A stretch of 64,000 nucleotides of DNA. Origin: Catellatospora citrea. GTDB lineage: Bacteria; Actinomycetota; Actinomycetes; Mycobacteriales; Micromonosporaceae. Below, piece after piece: positions 26,336 to 34,606 of this stretch (positions are counted from its first letter, which is position 1; each line of letters starts with the position of its first letter). The notes below the pieces were generated by a model. The model saw only the letters and a list, made by a program, of their open reading frames with translations. It was not told the origin of the DNA and made no database searches. The stretch covers positions 3,968,001-4,032,000 of the forward strand of contig NZ_RAPR01000001.1 of NCBI RefSeq assembly GCF_003610235.1, read 5' to 3'. The translations under genes were made by a program, and so were the position numbers.

Positions 26336-27322
26336 GTGCTGAACGACGGTAGTGACGGGCCGGCCCGGCGCAGTGCACATGACACTGCCTGGCCGGCCCG
26401 TCTGCATGTGGTGACCGGCAAGGGCGGGGTCGGCAAGACCACCGTCGCCGCCTCGCTGGCGTTCGCGCTGGCCGCGGGCGGGCAGCGCACGCTGCTGGTG
26501 GAGGTCGAGGGGCGGCAGGGCCTGGCTCAGCTGTTCGAGCTGGAGCCGCTGCCGTACGCCGAGCGCCGGCTCGGCGAGGTCGGCGTGGACGTGCGGCTGC
26601 TCGCCGTCGACCCCGAGGAGGCGCTGCTGGAATACCTGGAGCTGTTCTACCGGATGGGCGCGGCCGGGCGGGCGCTGCGCAAGCTCGGCGCGATCGACTT
26701 CGCCACCACCGTCGCCCCCGGCCTGCGCGACATCCTGCTCACCGGCAAGGTGAAGGAGGCCACCACCCGCACCGACGACAGCGGTCGGCGGGTGTACCGG
26801 TCGGTGGTGCTCGACGCGCCGCCCACCGGCCGGATCGGGCGCTTCCTCAACGTCACCGCGGAGGCCGCGAAGCTGGCCAAGCTCGGCCCGATCAAGTCGC
26901 AGAGCGAGGGCGTCGCCGCGCTGCTGCGCTCGCCGATGACCTCGGTGCACCTGGTCACCCTGCTGGAGGAGATGCCGGTGCAGGAGACCGCCGACGCGCT
27001 GCGCGAGCTGACCGCGCTCAACATCAGCGTCGGGCGGATCATCGTGAACTGCGCCCGCCCGCCGCTGCTCGACGAGGGCAGGGTCACTCAGGCCGAGCTC
27101 AAGCGCGGGCTGGCCGCAGCAGGTCTGCCGACCGACCGGCGTACGGTGACGGCCCTGCTCGACGAGTCGCGCGACCACCAGGCGCGGCGCGCGTTGGAGG
27201 AGGAACTGCGCGGCGAGTTGCAGACTCTGGGCCGGCCCGTGGTCGAGCTGCCGCTGCTGCCGGACGGGGTGGATCTGGCCGGTGTGCAGCACCTTGCCGG
27301 ACTGTTGCGCTCCGCCCCTTAG
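26336..27322 (+). CDS. ArsA/Get3-like P-loop ATPase (first of pair)
   Basis: 328 aa with the deviant Walker A TGKGGVGKTTVAAS (~26-39), switch-type VLDAPPTGRIGRFL, and no transmembrane segments. Related to ArsA and eukaryotic Get3; the actinobacterial pair Rv3679/Rv3680 at this position has been linked to metabolic stress responses. No arsenite transporter is nearby, so arsenic export is unlikely. The start is taken at GTG 26336, the only reasonable start before the P-loop; its Shine-Dalgarno is poor. Confidence 0.85.
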   Translation: MLNDGSDGPARRSAHDTAWPARLHVVTGKGGVGKTTVAASLAFALAAGGQRTLLVEVEGRQGLAQLFELEPLPYAERRLGEVGVDVRLLAVDPEEALLEYLELFYRMGAAGRALRKLGAIDFATTVAPGLRDILLTGKVKEATTRTDDSGRRVYRSVVLDAPPTGRIGRFLNVTAEAAKLAKLGPIKSQSEGVAALLRSPMTSVHLVTLLEEMPVQETADALRELTALNISVGRIIVNCARPPLLDEGRVTQAELKRGLAAAGLPTDRRTVTALLDESRDHQARRALEEELRGELQTLGRPVVELPLLPDGVDLAGVQHLAGLLRSAP

Positions 27323-27331
27323 GCTGAGCAC

Positions 27332-28456
27332 ATGCTCGACGTGGACGCCCTGCTGGCAGATCCCGGCGTACGCATCGTGGTCTGCTGCGGTTCGGGCGGG
27401 GTCGGCAAGACGACCACCGCCGCGGCGCTGGCAGTGCGAGCCGCCGAGGAGCACGGCCGTCGCACCGTCGTGCTGACCATCGACCCGGCCCGGCGGCTGG
27501 CCCAGTCACTCGGCCTGACCGAGCTGGACAACACCCCGCGCCCGGTGGAAGGCCTGTCCGGCGACGGCGACCTGCACGCGATGATGCTGGACATGAAGCG
27601 CACCTTCGACGAGGTGGTGCTCAGCCACACCGCGCCCGAGCGGGCGAAGGAGATCTTCGCCAACCCCTTCTACCAGGCCATGAGTTCGACCTTCTCCGGC
27701 ACGCAGGAGTACATGGCGATGGAGAAGCTGAGCCAGCTGCGGGCCACCGACCGGTGGGACCTCATCGTGGTGGACACCCCGCCGTCCCGGTCGGCGCTGG
27801 ACTTCCTGGACGCGCCCGCCCGGTTGGGGCGATTCCTGGACGGCAAGATGCTGCGCCTGCTGATGGTGCCCGCGCGGGCCGGCGGCCGGAGCATGTTCAA
27901 TCTGGTCACCGCCTCGTTCGGGGTGTTCTCCAAGGCGGTGCAGAAGATCCTCGGCGCGCAGCTGCTGACCGACCTGTCCGGCTTCGTATCGGCGCTGGAC
28001 TCGACGTTCGGCGGGTTCCGGGAGCGCGCCGACCGCACCTACCGGGTGCTGCAGGACCCGCAGACCGCGTTCCTGGTGGTGGCCGCGCCCGAGCCGGACG
28101 CCGTACGGGAGGCCGCCTACTTCGCGGAGCGGCTCGGCGCGGAGCGCATGCCGCTGGCCGGGCTGGTGCTCAACCGGGTGCACCGGTCCGAGCTGCCGGA
28201 GCTGTCGGCGGCCGACAGCGCGGAGGCGGCCGAGAAGCTGTCCGCCGAGCATGCCGAGCACGCGCTGACAGCCCAGGCGCTGCAGGTGCACGCCCTGCTG
28301 ATGCGGCAGGTGGCCCGGGAGACCGAGGTGTCGACCGGCTTCACCGACGAGTTCCCGCAGGTCCCGGTGGCGTACGTGCCGGCCCAGCCGACCGACGTGC
28401 ACGACCTGGTCGGCCTGCGGGCCATCGGCGCGGCACTGGCGGCCCGTGCCGAATGA
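27332..28456 (+). CDS. ArsA/Get3-like P-loop ATPase (second of pair)
   Basis: 374 aa with CCGSGGVGKTTTAAAL (~19-34) and VVDTPPSRSALDFLDAP, plus LTIDPARRLAQSL after switch I. It starts 9 bp after its paralogue stops, so the two ATPases are made together and may form a heterodimer, as known for their M. tuberculosis counterparts. TAGGCT lies 6 nt before the ATG without a Shine-Dalgarno. Confidence 0.87.
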   Translation: MLDVDALLADPGVRIVVCCGSGGVGKTTTAAALAVRAAEEHGRRTVVLTIDPARRLAQSLGLTELDNTPRPVEGLSGDGDLHAMMLDMKRTFDEVVLSHTAPERAKEIFANPFYQAMSSTFSGTQEYMAMEKLSQLRATDRWDLIVVDTPPSRSALDFLDAPARLGRFLDGKMLRLLMVPARAGGRSMFNLVTASFGVFSKAVQKILGAQLLTDLSGFVSALDSTFGGFRERADRTYRVLQDPQTAFLVVAAPEPDAVREAAYFAERLGAERMPLAGLVLNRVHRSELPELSAADSAEAAEKLSAEHAEHALTAQALQVHALLMRQVARETEVSTGFTDEFPQVPVAYVPAQPTDVHDLVGLRAIGAALAARAE

Positions 28457-28471
28457 CCGGCACCGGGTGAC

Positions 28472-28512
28472 CGAAGGGCCGTTCCCGCCAATCAGGCAGA
28501 AACGGCCCTTCG
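28472..28512. terminator. Bidirectional hairpin between ArsA-like gene and whiB
   Basis: CGAAGGGCCGTT at 28472-28483 pairs exactly with 28501-28512 around a 17-nt loop, between convergent stops at 28456 and 28535. Confidence 0.7.
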
Positions 28513-28534
28513 ATGATGAGATGGGTGATATCAG

Positions 28535-28831
28535 TCAGACACGGACCAGCTCGCGGCGGTCCTGTTCCTGCATGGCGACCTCGAAGGCGCGCTTCCAGCT
28601 GGCCACGTGCGGGTGCCGGCGCAGCAGTGCGCGGCGCTCCCGCTCGGTCATGCCGCCCCAGACGCCGAACTCGATGCGATTGTCGAGTGCGTCCGCCAGG
28701 CACTCGTACCGCACCGGGCACCCGCGACAGACTCTCTTGGCGACGTTCTGCTCCGCACCCTGAACGAACAGCGCGTCCGGATCTCCGTTCCGGCACGCCG
28801 CGAGACTGGGCCAATCGTTGACCATGCCCAT
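28535..28831 (-). CDS. whiB4: WhiB-family iron-sulfur transcription factor (WhiB4-like)
   Basis: 98 aa. The four cluster cysteines are present: LAACRN (Cys13) and C-X2-C-X5-C in RVCRGCPVRYEC. The GVWGGMTERERR turn and basic C terminus used for DNA or sigma contact follow. Its place between the ArsA-like pair and a class A PBP matches Rv3681c (whiB4), a redox-sensing regulator. The exact subfamily name rests on synteny. Divergent from the PBP gene. Confidence 0.9.
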   Translation of the reverse strand: MGMVNDWPSLAACRNGDPDALFVQGAEQNVAKRVCRGCPVRYECLADALDNRIEFGVWGGMTERERRALLRRHPHVASWKRAFEVAMQEQDRRELVRV

Positions 28832-29349
28832 GTGTCCACGTCCCCCCTGACGTTCCCCTCACCGCTCGCGACTTGCCCGGCCCGCCCGACCCGAGGGTCG
28901 TTTGAGCAGGGCACATCCCCCCGATGGTTCCCCCGAACCGACGCGAACGGTGTGCGTTACTCGCCCGCCCATCATGCTCCGTAGTCAGACGATTACGCAA
29001 CGTTGTCAGCCAAAATGGCGGAAAAAGGTCTTTAACTGCGCTGAGCCAGTACCTGAGCAGCGAGTACGCGCGCCGGAGGGTGACGTCCGCCCGCGGGCCG
29101 GGACGGGGGTCCGGCGGCCCGCGGCGGAGCGTCGTTTTGCGAGTAACGGGGCGGCCACGACGTCCGGGGGGACATCTCGTGACCGTGGCAACGCAACCAC
29201 ACGCCAGGGGTCGTGCGTCTTGGACAACGAACACATGCCCGGAACGGTTGCGGGCGACGGGGGCGTCACTGCGGCACGCCCTGTCCACGCAGCCTGACCC
29301 GGTATGGTGCGGCACGCGACGCCGAATTCTGCTCACGTAACCTGAGGCG
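28832..29349. other. 518-bp divergent intergenic region (whiB / ponA)
   Basis: It carries promoters and leaders for both genes. An AT-rich patch at about 28980-29040 (including GCCAAAATGGCGGAAAAAGG) is the most promoter-like part. No clear Crp site, riboswitch or ORF was recognised. Confidence 0.4.
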
Positions 29350-31761
29350 GTGACCCTGATGCGAAAGCGCGACCACAACATACTGGCCAACGCCGCATCG
29401 CTGTTGATTTGCGGCCTGCTTGCCGGCGTGGTGGTGGCTGCGGCCGCATTCCCCGCGGTGGCACTGTCCGGACTGGCCGCCAAGGCGGGCGGTGAAGCCT
29501 TCGGCCAGCTCCCCGATGAGCTGGTCGTCAAGCGCTCCCCCCAGATCAGCTACGTCTACGCCAACGACGGCAAGACGCTCATCGCGACGATGTACGACGA
29601 GAACCGGCGCGACCTTCCGCTGGAAGAGATGCCCAAGATCGTCCAGCAGGCCATCCTCGCCGCTGAGGACCAGAAGTTCTACGAGCACAACGGCGTCGAC
29701 GTGATGGGCATCGCCCGCGCGTTCGTGGCCAACAAGCAGGCCGGCGACGTGGAGCAGGGCGCCTCGACGCTGACCATGCAGTTCGTCCGGCTGTCCATCT
29801 CCTACTCGGCCGACACCGCGCAGGAGGTCGTCGACGCGACCGAGGACACCAGCAAGCGCAAGGTCCGCGAGATGCGCTACGCGATGGCCATCGAGCAGCG
29901 GATGACCAAGGAGCAGATCCTCGAGGGCTACCTCAACACCGCATACTTCGGCAACCGGGCATACGGCATCTACGCCGCGTCGCAGGTCTACTTCGGCAAG
30001 GAGCCGAAGACGCTGACCGCCGCCGAGGCCGCGTTCCTCGCCGCGCTGGTGAAGTTCCCCGGCACCTACAGCGTCGAGAGCGGCTCCGGCGAGAAGACCG
30101 CCGTGGACCGGCGCAACTACGTGCTGGGCGAGATGGTGCAGACCGGCGCGCTCACCGAGCAGCAGGCCACGCTGGCCAAGGCCGAGCCGCTGAAGATCGT
30201 CGGCAAGATCACCCCGAACGGCTGCGTGCAGGCCACCAAGAGCACGTGGGGCTTCTTCTGCGACTACTTCCAGCGTTGGTGGAACGACCAGGAGGTGTTC
30301 GGCGCCACCGCGTACGACCGCGAGCGCTCGCTGAAGTCGGGCGGCTTCCGCATCGTCACCTCGCTCGACCCGGTCGCCCAGGACGCGGCGGACAAGAACA
30401 TCCGGGCCCAGATCTCGGTCAACAACGACAAGGCGCTGATGCTGGCCGCCGTCGAGCCCGGCTCCGGCAAGGTGCGGGCGCTGGCCGTCAACCGCAACTT
30501 CAAGCTCGACGACAAGAACAAGCCGAAGAACAAGCTCAACTCCGACCCGGCCAAGAAGCGCAGGGGCCTGCTCGGCACCTACCCGAACACCACCAACCCG
30601 CTGATGACCGGCGGCGACGGGTTCACCGGCTACCAGGCGGGTTCGGCGTTCAAGCTCTTCAGCCTGGTCGCCGCGTTGGAGAAGGGCTATCCGCTCGACT
30701 TCACGATGGCGACCAAGAAGGTGTTCGTCACCAAGTTCCCGATCAGCGGCCCCAACGCCAACTGCGGCGGCTACTACTGCGCCAGCGGTCAGGGCGGCGG
30801 CGTGCACAACATGTGGACCGCCTTCGGCAGCTCGGTGAACACCTACTTCGTGCCGCTGGCGATCCTGGCCGGCGTCCAGAACACGGTGAACGTCGCCAAG
30901 AAGATGGGCATCACGTTCCACGACGAGCCCGGCACCAACCAGGACGACCTGGGCTACTCCAACAACGCCAGCCAGTGGGGCGCTTTCACGCTGGGCGTCT
31001 CCGCGACCACCCCGCTGCAGCTGGCCAACGCGTACGCCACGGTCGTCGCCGACGGCCTGTACTGCGAGCCCACCCCGGTGCAGTCGATCACCGACATCAA
31101 GGGCAACGAGCTCTCCGTCGCCGAGAAGCGCTGCAAGCAGGTCATGACGGCGGACGTGGCACGTGCGGCCGTCGACGCCGGCCGCTGCCCGGGCGGTGAC
31201 AGGTCCGCCTACGGCGAGTGCCGCGGCACGACCAACCAGGACTCCCGCGGCATCGTCGGCAAGCCGATCACCGGCAAGTCCGGCACCACCGACAACAGCG
31301 CGTCGGCGACGCTGACCCTGTCCACCAAGCAGCTCACCATCTCCGGCTTCCTCACCAACCCCGACTGGGCCCATGACTCGCACATGGAGCACGGCGTGGT
31401 CAACCCGGCGGTGCAGAAGACGCTCCGCGATTTCATGAAGGGCAAGCCGGCGATCCAGTTCACCAAGCCCAGCTCCAAGATCGCATATGGCGACCAGATC
31501 TCCATCCCGAACGTCGAATGCAAGACGATCGACGAGGCCAGGGCGATCCTGCGGGGCAAGGGCTTCGACGTCGAAGTGGCGCCGGAGCAGACCGACTCCA
31601 AGTGCCCCAAGGGCACCGCGGCCGGCACCAGCCCGGACGGCAAGACCATCCGCAAGGGCATGGTCCAGATCGAGGTCAGCAACGGCAAGAGCGCCCCGAA
31701 TCCGGGCACCGGCCCCGGCCCCGGCAACGGCCCGGGCCAGCCCCCGCCGCCACGGAACTGA
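29350..31761 (+). CDS. ponA: Bifunctional class A penicillin-binding protein with C-terminal PASTA domain
   Basis: Peptidoglycan glycosyltransferase and DD-transpeptidase. 803 aa with an N-terminal membrane anchor (~12-40). The GT51 domain contains ILAAEDQKFYEHNGVD (catalytic Glu) and GASTLTMQFVR. The transpeptidase domain has SAFK (Ser-X-X-Lys), SSVN and KSGTT motifs. A PASTA-like repeat (ISIPNVECKTIDEARAILRG) and a Gly/Pro tail end the protein. It is the counterpart of PonA2 (Rv3682) by position. The start is GTG 29350 or ATG 29359; GAGG at 29343 fits neither perfectly. Followed by a strong terminator. Confidence 0.93.
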   Translation: MTLMRKRDHNILANAASLLICGLLAGVVVAAAAFPAVALSGLAAKAGGEAFGQLPDELVVKRSPQISYVYANDGKTLIATMYDENRRDLPLEEMPKIVQQAILAAEDQKFYEHNGVDVMGIARAFVANKQAGDVEQGASTLTMQFVRLSISYSADTAQEVVDATEDTSKRKVREMRYAMAIEQRMTKEQILEGYLNTAYFGNRAYGIYAASQVYFGKEPKTLTAAEAAFLAALVKFPGTYSVESGSGEKTAVDRRNYVLGEMVQTGALTEQQATLAKAEPLKIVGKITPNGCVQATKSTWGFFCDYFQRWWNDQEVFGATAYDRERSLKSGGFRIVTSLDPVAQDAADKNIRAQISVNNDKALMLAAVEPGSGKVRALAVNRNFKLDDKNKPKNKLNSDPAKKRRGLLGTYPNTTNPLMTGGDGFTGYQAGSAFKLFSLVAALEKGYPLDFTMATKKVFVTKFPISGPNANCGGYYCASGQGGGVHNMWTAFGSSVNTYFVPLAILAGVQNTVNVAKKMGITFHDEPGTNQDDLGYSNNASQWGAFTLGVSATTPLQLANAYATVVADGLYCEPTPVQSITDIKGNELSVAEKRCKQVMTADVARAAVDAGRCPGGDRSAYGECRGTTNQDSRGIVGKPITGKSGTTDNSASATLTLSTKQLTISGFLTNPDWAHDSHMEHGVVNPAVQKTLRDFMKGKPAIQFTKPSSKIAYGDQISIPNVECKTIDEARAILRGKGFDVEVAPEQTDSKCPKGTAAGTSPDGKTIRKGMVQIEVSNGKSAPNPGTGPGPGNGPGQPPPPRN

Positions 31762-31769
31762 CAGACACA

Positions 31770-31806
31770 GCGAGGCCCCGTCCGCACACCGCGGACGGGG
31801 CCTCGC
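31770..31806. terminator. Bidirectional hairpin between ponA and the YqeY-like gene
   Basis: GCGAGGCCCCGTCCGC at 31770-31785 pairs exactly with 31791-31806 around a 5-nt loop, 9 nt after the ponA stop. Confidence 0.85.
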
Positions 31807-31844
31807 CCGTCTGTGCGCCCGCTCCGGCGGGCCGCAGGACCGCG

Positions 31845-32300
31845 CTAGGCGGCCAGCTGGCGGCGTACCTCCGCGGAGACCTTGCCGCCCTCGGCGCGGC
31901 CGGCCACCGCGGCCTGGACCGCCTTCATCGCCGGGCCCATCGCCCCCATCCCGCTGAAACCGCCCGCGGCCAACGTCTGCGACACCAGCTGCGCGATCTC
32001 CTCGTCAGTGAGCTGCTTCGGCAGGTACCGGGCCAGCACCTCCTCCTCGGCCCGCTCCTTCGCGGCCTGCTCGGCGCGGCCCGCGTCGGCGAACGCCGTC
32101 TCGGCCTCCCGGCGCTTCTTCGCCTCTTTGGCGAGCACCGCGAGCACCTCCTCGTCGTTCAGCTCACGCTTGGCCTTCCCGGCGACCTCGGCGACGCCCA
32201 CGGCCGCCAGCGCCATCCGCAGCGTGCCGGTCACCACCTCGTCGCGCGCCTTCATGGCCGAGCGCATGTCCTCGGTCAGGCGCTCCTTCAGGGTGCCCAT
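31845..32300 (-). CDS. GatB/YqeY domain protein
   Basis: 151 aa, all YqeY-like: LKERLTEDMRSAMKARD at the N terminus, then the charged helical region (LAKEAKKRREAETAFADAGR), YLPKQLTDEEI, and a C-terminal GPAMKAVQAAVAGRAEGGKVSAEVRR matching the tRNA-binding tail of GatB. Its cellular role is not established. The ATG at 32298-32300 is chosen because longer frames merely extend into non-conserved sequence. Divergent from the phosphoesterase gene. Confidence 0.9.
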   Translation of the reverse strand: MGTLKERLTEDMRSAMKARDEVVTGTLRMALAAVGVAEVAGKAKRELNDEEVLAVLAKEAKKRREAETAFADAGRAEQAAKERAEEEVLARYLPKQLTDEEIAQLVSQTLAAGGFSGMGAMGPAMKAVQAAVAGRAEGGKVSAEVRRQLAA

Positions 32301-32359
32301 ACCCACCTCTCCGTGCTCCGCACATCCGACGGCACTGTGTTGCCCTCGGGCGATGAAAC

Positions 32360-32375
32360 TACTCTTAGCCTCATG
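32360..32375 (+). promoter_or_regulatory. Leaderless-type -10 element of the phosphoesterase gene
   Basis: TACTCT at 32360-32365 matches the TANNNT -10 and is followed after 7 nt by the ATG, with no Shine-Dalgarno. This spacing puts the transcription start at or next to the start codon. Confidence 0.45.
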
Positions 32376-33248
32376 GGTCCGCTCGGGAAAATCGTGTTGG
32401 GCGCCGCCGTCGTCGGCGCGGGCGCGCTGGCATACGGCACGCTGATCGAACGCAACTGGTTCACGCTGCGCCGCTACGACGTGCCGCTGCTCGCGCCCGA
32501 GGCCGAGCCGCTGCGCGTGCTGCACCTGTCCGACCTGCACCTCACCCCGAAGCAGCTGCGCAAGCAGCGCTGGGTGCGCGAACTGGCCGGTCTCGACCCC
32601 GACCTGGTCGTGGTGACCGGCGACAACATGGCCCACCCGGACGCCGTGCCCGGCGTGCTCGCCGCGTACGAGCCGCTGCTGGAGCTGCCCGGAGCCTTCG
32701 TCTTCGGCTCGAACGACTACAGCGGCCCGGTGCTGAAGAGCCCCTTCGGCTACTTCCGCGAGGACCGCGAGTACGAGCACGGCGTGGAACTGCCCTTCGA
32801 GGACCTGCGCGCGGCCTTCCTCGACGCCGGCTGGGTCGACCTCAACAACAACCGCGCCACGCTCAAGGCCGGCGGCCGCGTCGTCGACCTGGCCGGGGTC
32901 GACGACCCCCACATCGACCTCGACGCCTACCCCGCCGGCCCGGCCGACCCGGCCGCCGCGGTGCGCATCGCGCTCAGCCACGCCCCGGAGCCCCGGATCC
33001 TCGACGCGTTCGCCGCCGACGGCTTCGAGCTGCTGCTGGCCGGCCACACCCACGGCGGCCAGGTGCGGGTGCCGGGCATCGGGGCGCTGGTCACCAACTG
33101 CGGGCTGGACCGCAAACTGGCCCGCGGGCTGCACCGCTGGGACCGCGCCTGGCTGCACGTCTCCGCGGGTCTGGGCACCCACCCGACCGCTCCCGTGCGC
33201 TTCGCCTGCCGCCCGGAGGCGACCCTGCTGACGCTCATCCCACGCTGA
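32373..33248 (+). CDS. Calcineurin-like metallophosphoesterase
   Basis: 291 aa with an N-terminal hydrophobic segment (KIVLGAAVVGAGALAYGTL) and the metallophosphoesterase blocks HLSDLHL, VVTGDN, FGSNDYSG (where GNHD is usual), LSHAPEP and AGHTHGGQVR. YaeI-like membrane-associated phosphoesterases share this layout. It corresponds to Rv3683. The substrate is unknown. Confidence 0.9.
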   Translation: MGPLGKIVLGAAVVGAGALAYGTLIERNWFTLRRYDVPLLAPEAEPLRVLHLSDLHLTPKQLRKQRWVRELAGLDPDLVVVTGDNMAHPDAVPGVLAAYEPLLELPGAFVFGSNDYSGPVLKSPFGYFREDREYEHGVELPFEDLRAAFLDAGWVDLNNNRATLKAGGRVVDLAGVDDPHIDLDAYPAGPADPAAAVRIALSHAPEPRILDAFAADGFELLLAGHTHGGQVRVPGIGALVTNCGLDRKLARGLHRWDRAWLHVSAGLGTHPTAPVRFACRPEATLLTLIPR

Positions 33249-33306
33249 GGGGGATACCCGTTTTGGCGACGGGAACCGGGTCAGCTAGTATTTCGGAGCA
33301 CCGCTT

Positions 33307-33383
<77 letters not shown>

Positions 33384-33395
33384 GAGGTAAGTGCA

Positions 33396-33427
33396 ACTCA
33401 GGGCCGCCCAGTGGGGCGGCCCTGAGT
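33396..33427 (+). terminator. Terminator of tRNA-Pro
   Basis: ACTCAGGGCCGCCC at 33396-33409 pairs perfectly with 33414-33427 around AGTG and runs into CGTTTCC. Confidence 0.8.
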
Positions 33428-33485
33428 CGTTTCCGGGCCGGTAAATGCGCGGTGGCACCCGTCTCGCCTCCCCTACGATCGCCTG

Positions 33486-34055
33486 ATGTTCCAGCCGACG
33501 TACCCGATCCGCACCGAGCGCCTCACGCTGCGCCCGATCACGCTGGACGACCTCGACGACGTGTACGCGTGGCAGTCCCGCCCCGATGTCGTGCGCTGGA
33601 TGCTCGGCGCCGGGCCGCGTACCCGCGAGCAGTCGCTGTCGTCGGTGACCGCGATGGCGCGCGAGGACGCGCTGCGTGCGGAGGGCGACTGCCTGACCCT
33701 GGCCGTGACGACCGGTGCCGGGGTGATCGGCACCGTGGAGCTGGTCTGGCGCAGCGAAGCCGACCGGACGGCCGAACTCGGCTACGTCTTCCACCCTGAT
33801 CACGGCGGGCGCGGTCTGGCCACGGAGGCCGCCACGGCGCTGCTGGACTGGGGCTTCGGCCAGTTCGGGCTGCACCGGGTCTACGCCAGGTGCCACGGCG
33901 ACAACGAGGCGTCCGCACGCATGATGGCGCGGCTCGGCATGCGGCAGGAGGCGCGCCACGTCGAGAGCTACCGGTTCGGCGGCCAGTGGGCCGACCAGCT
34001 TGTCTTCGCGGTGCTGGGGCGCGAATGGCGGGCCCGCGGGGCAGCGGCGGGCTGA
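33486..34055 (+). CDS. GNAT-family N-acetyltransferase (RimJ/RimL-like)
   Basis: 189 aa. N-terminal RTERLTLRPITLDDLDDVYAW and the acetyl-CoA loop YVFHPDHGGRGLATEA mark the GNAT_3 group, which acetylates protein N termini or small amines. RVYARCHGDNEASARMMARLGM closes the fold. The ATG is preceded by TACGAT and a 6-nt gap, with no Shine-Dalgarno, suggesting a leaderless mRNA. Substrate unknown. Confidence 0.85.
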   Translation: MFQPTYPIRTERLTLRPITLDDLDDVYAWQSRPDVVRWMLGAGPRTREQSLSSVTAMAREDALRAEGDCLTLAVTTGAGVIGTVELVWRSEADRTAELGYVFHPDHGGRGLATEAATALLDWGFGQFGLHRVYARCHGDNEASARMMARLGMRQEARHVESYRFGGQWADQLVFAVLGREWRARGAAAG

Positions 34056-34118
34056 CGCGTCCGACGGGTGGCCGCGCTGTCGTACGCTGCGGACCGTTCC
34101 CGACCCCGAGGAGACGGT

Positions 34119-34397
34119 GTGCGGCATCCGGCTGCGAACAACAAGTTCTTCGTGACCGCGGTCGCGTACACGGTCATCGGGCTGATCTTCGCCGGCCTGG
34201 GCATCCTCCAGCCGGGCGCCGGCATCAGCGTCGTCGGACTGCTGCTCGGCGTCGTGCTGATCGTCGTCGGGCTGATCAACTTTGCGGTGCACGCGGTGGC
34301 GATGCTGATGCACGACCACGAGATGTGGCGCAACAGCCACTTCACCGAGGTCGTGGACTCCGACGACGAGGACGGCTTCGGTCACTCGAACGGGTGA
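34119..34397 (+). CDS. Small two-helix membrane protein
   Basis: 92 aa with two hydrophobic helices (FFVTAVAYTVIGLIFAGLGI and GISVVGLLLGVVLIVVGLIN) and an acidic, His-containing C-terminal tail. The GTG at 34119 lies 5 nt after GAGGAG, which decides the start. Conserved function unknown. Confidence 0.7.
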   Translation: MRHPAANNKFFVTAVAYTVIGLIFAGLGILQPGAGISVVGLLLGVVLIVVGLINFAVHAVAMLMHDHEMWRNSHFTEVVDSDDEDGFGHSNG

Positions 34398-34606
34398 CAC
34401 CCTGCTGGCGGGCATCGCTCGATGACGCCCGGTGACACACAGCGATCCATCGATGATCGGCACATATGGTCGACGATGTCCCGATCCGTGGGACAACGAG
34501 GCGGGAATCACGTCGGCCTGGACCGGTGAGCAGGGCAGGGATACCCACTCAACCGATGGTCACGCCCGGCGAACGATTTTCATAATGACCGCTGTACCCG
34601 CCTACG

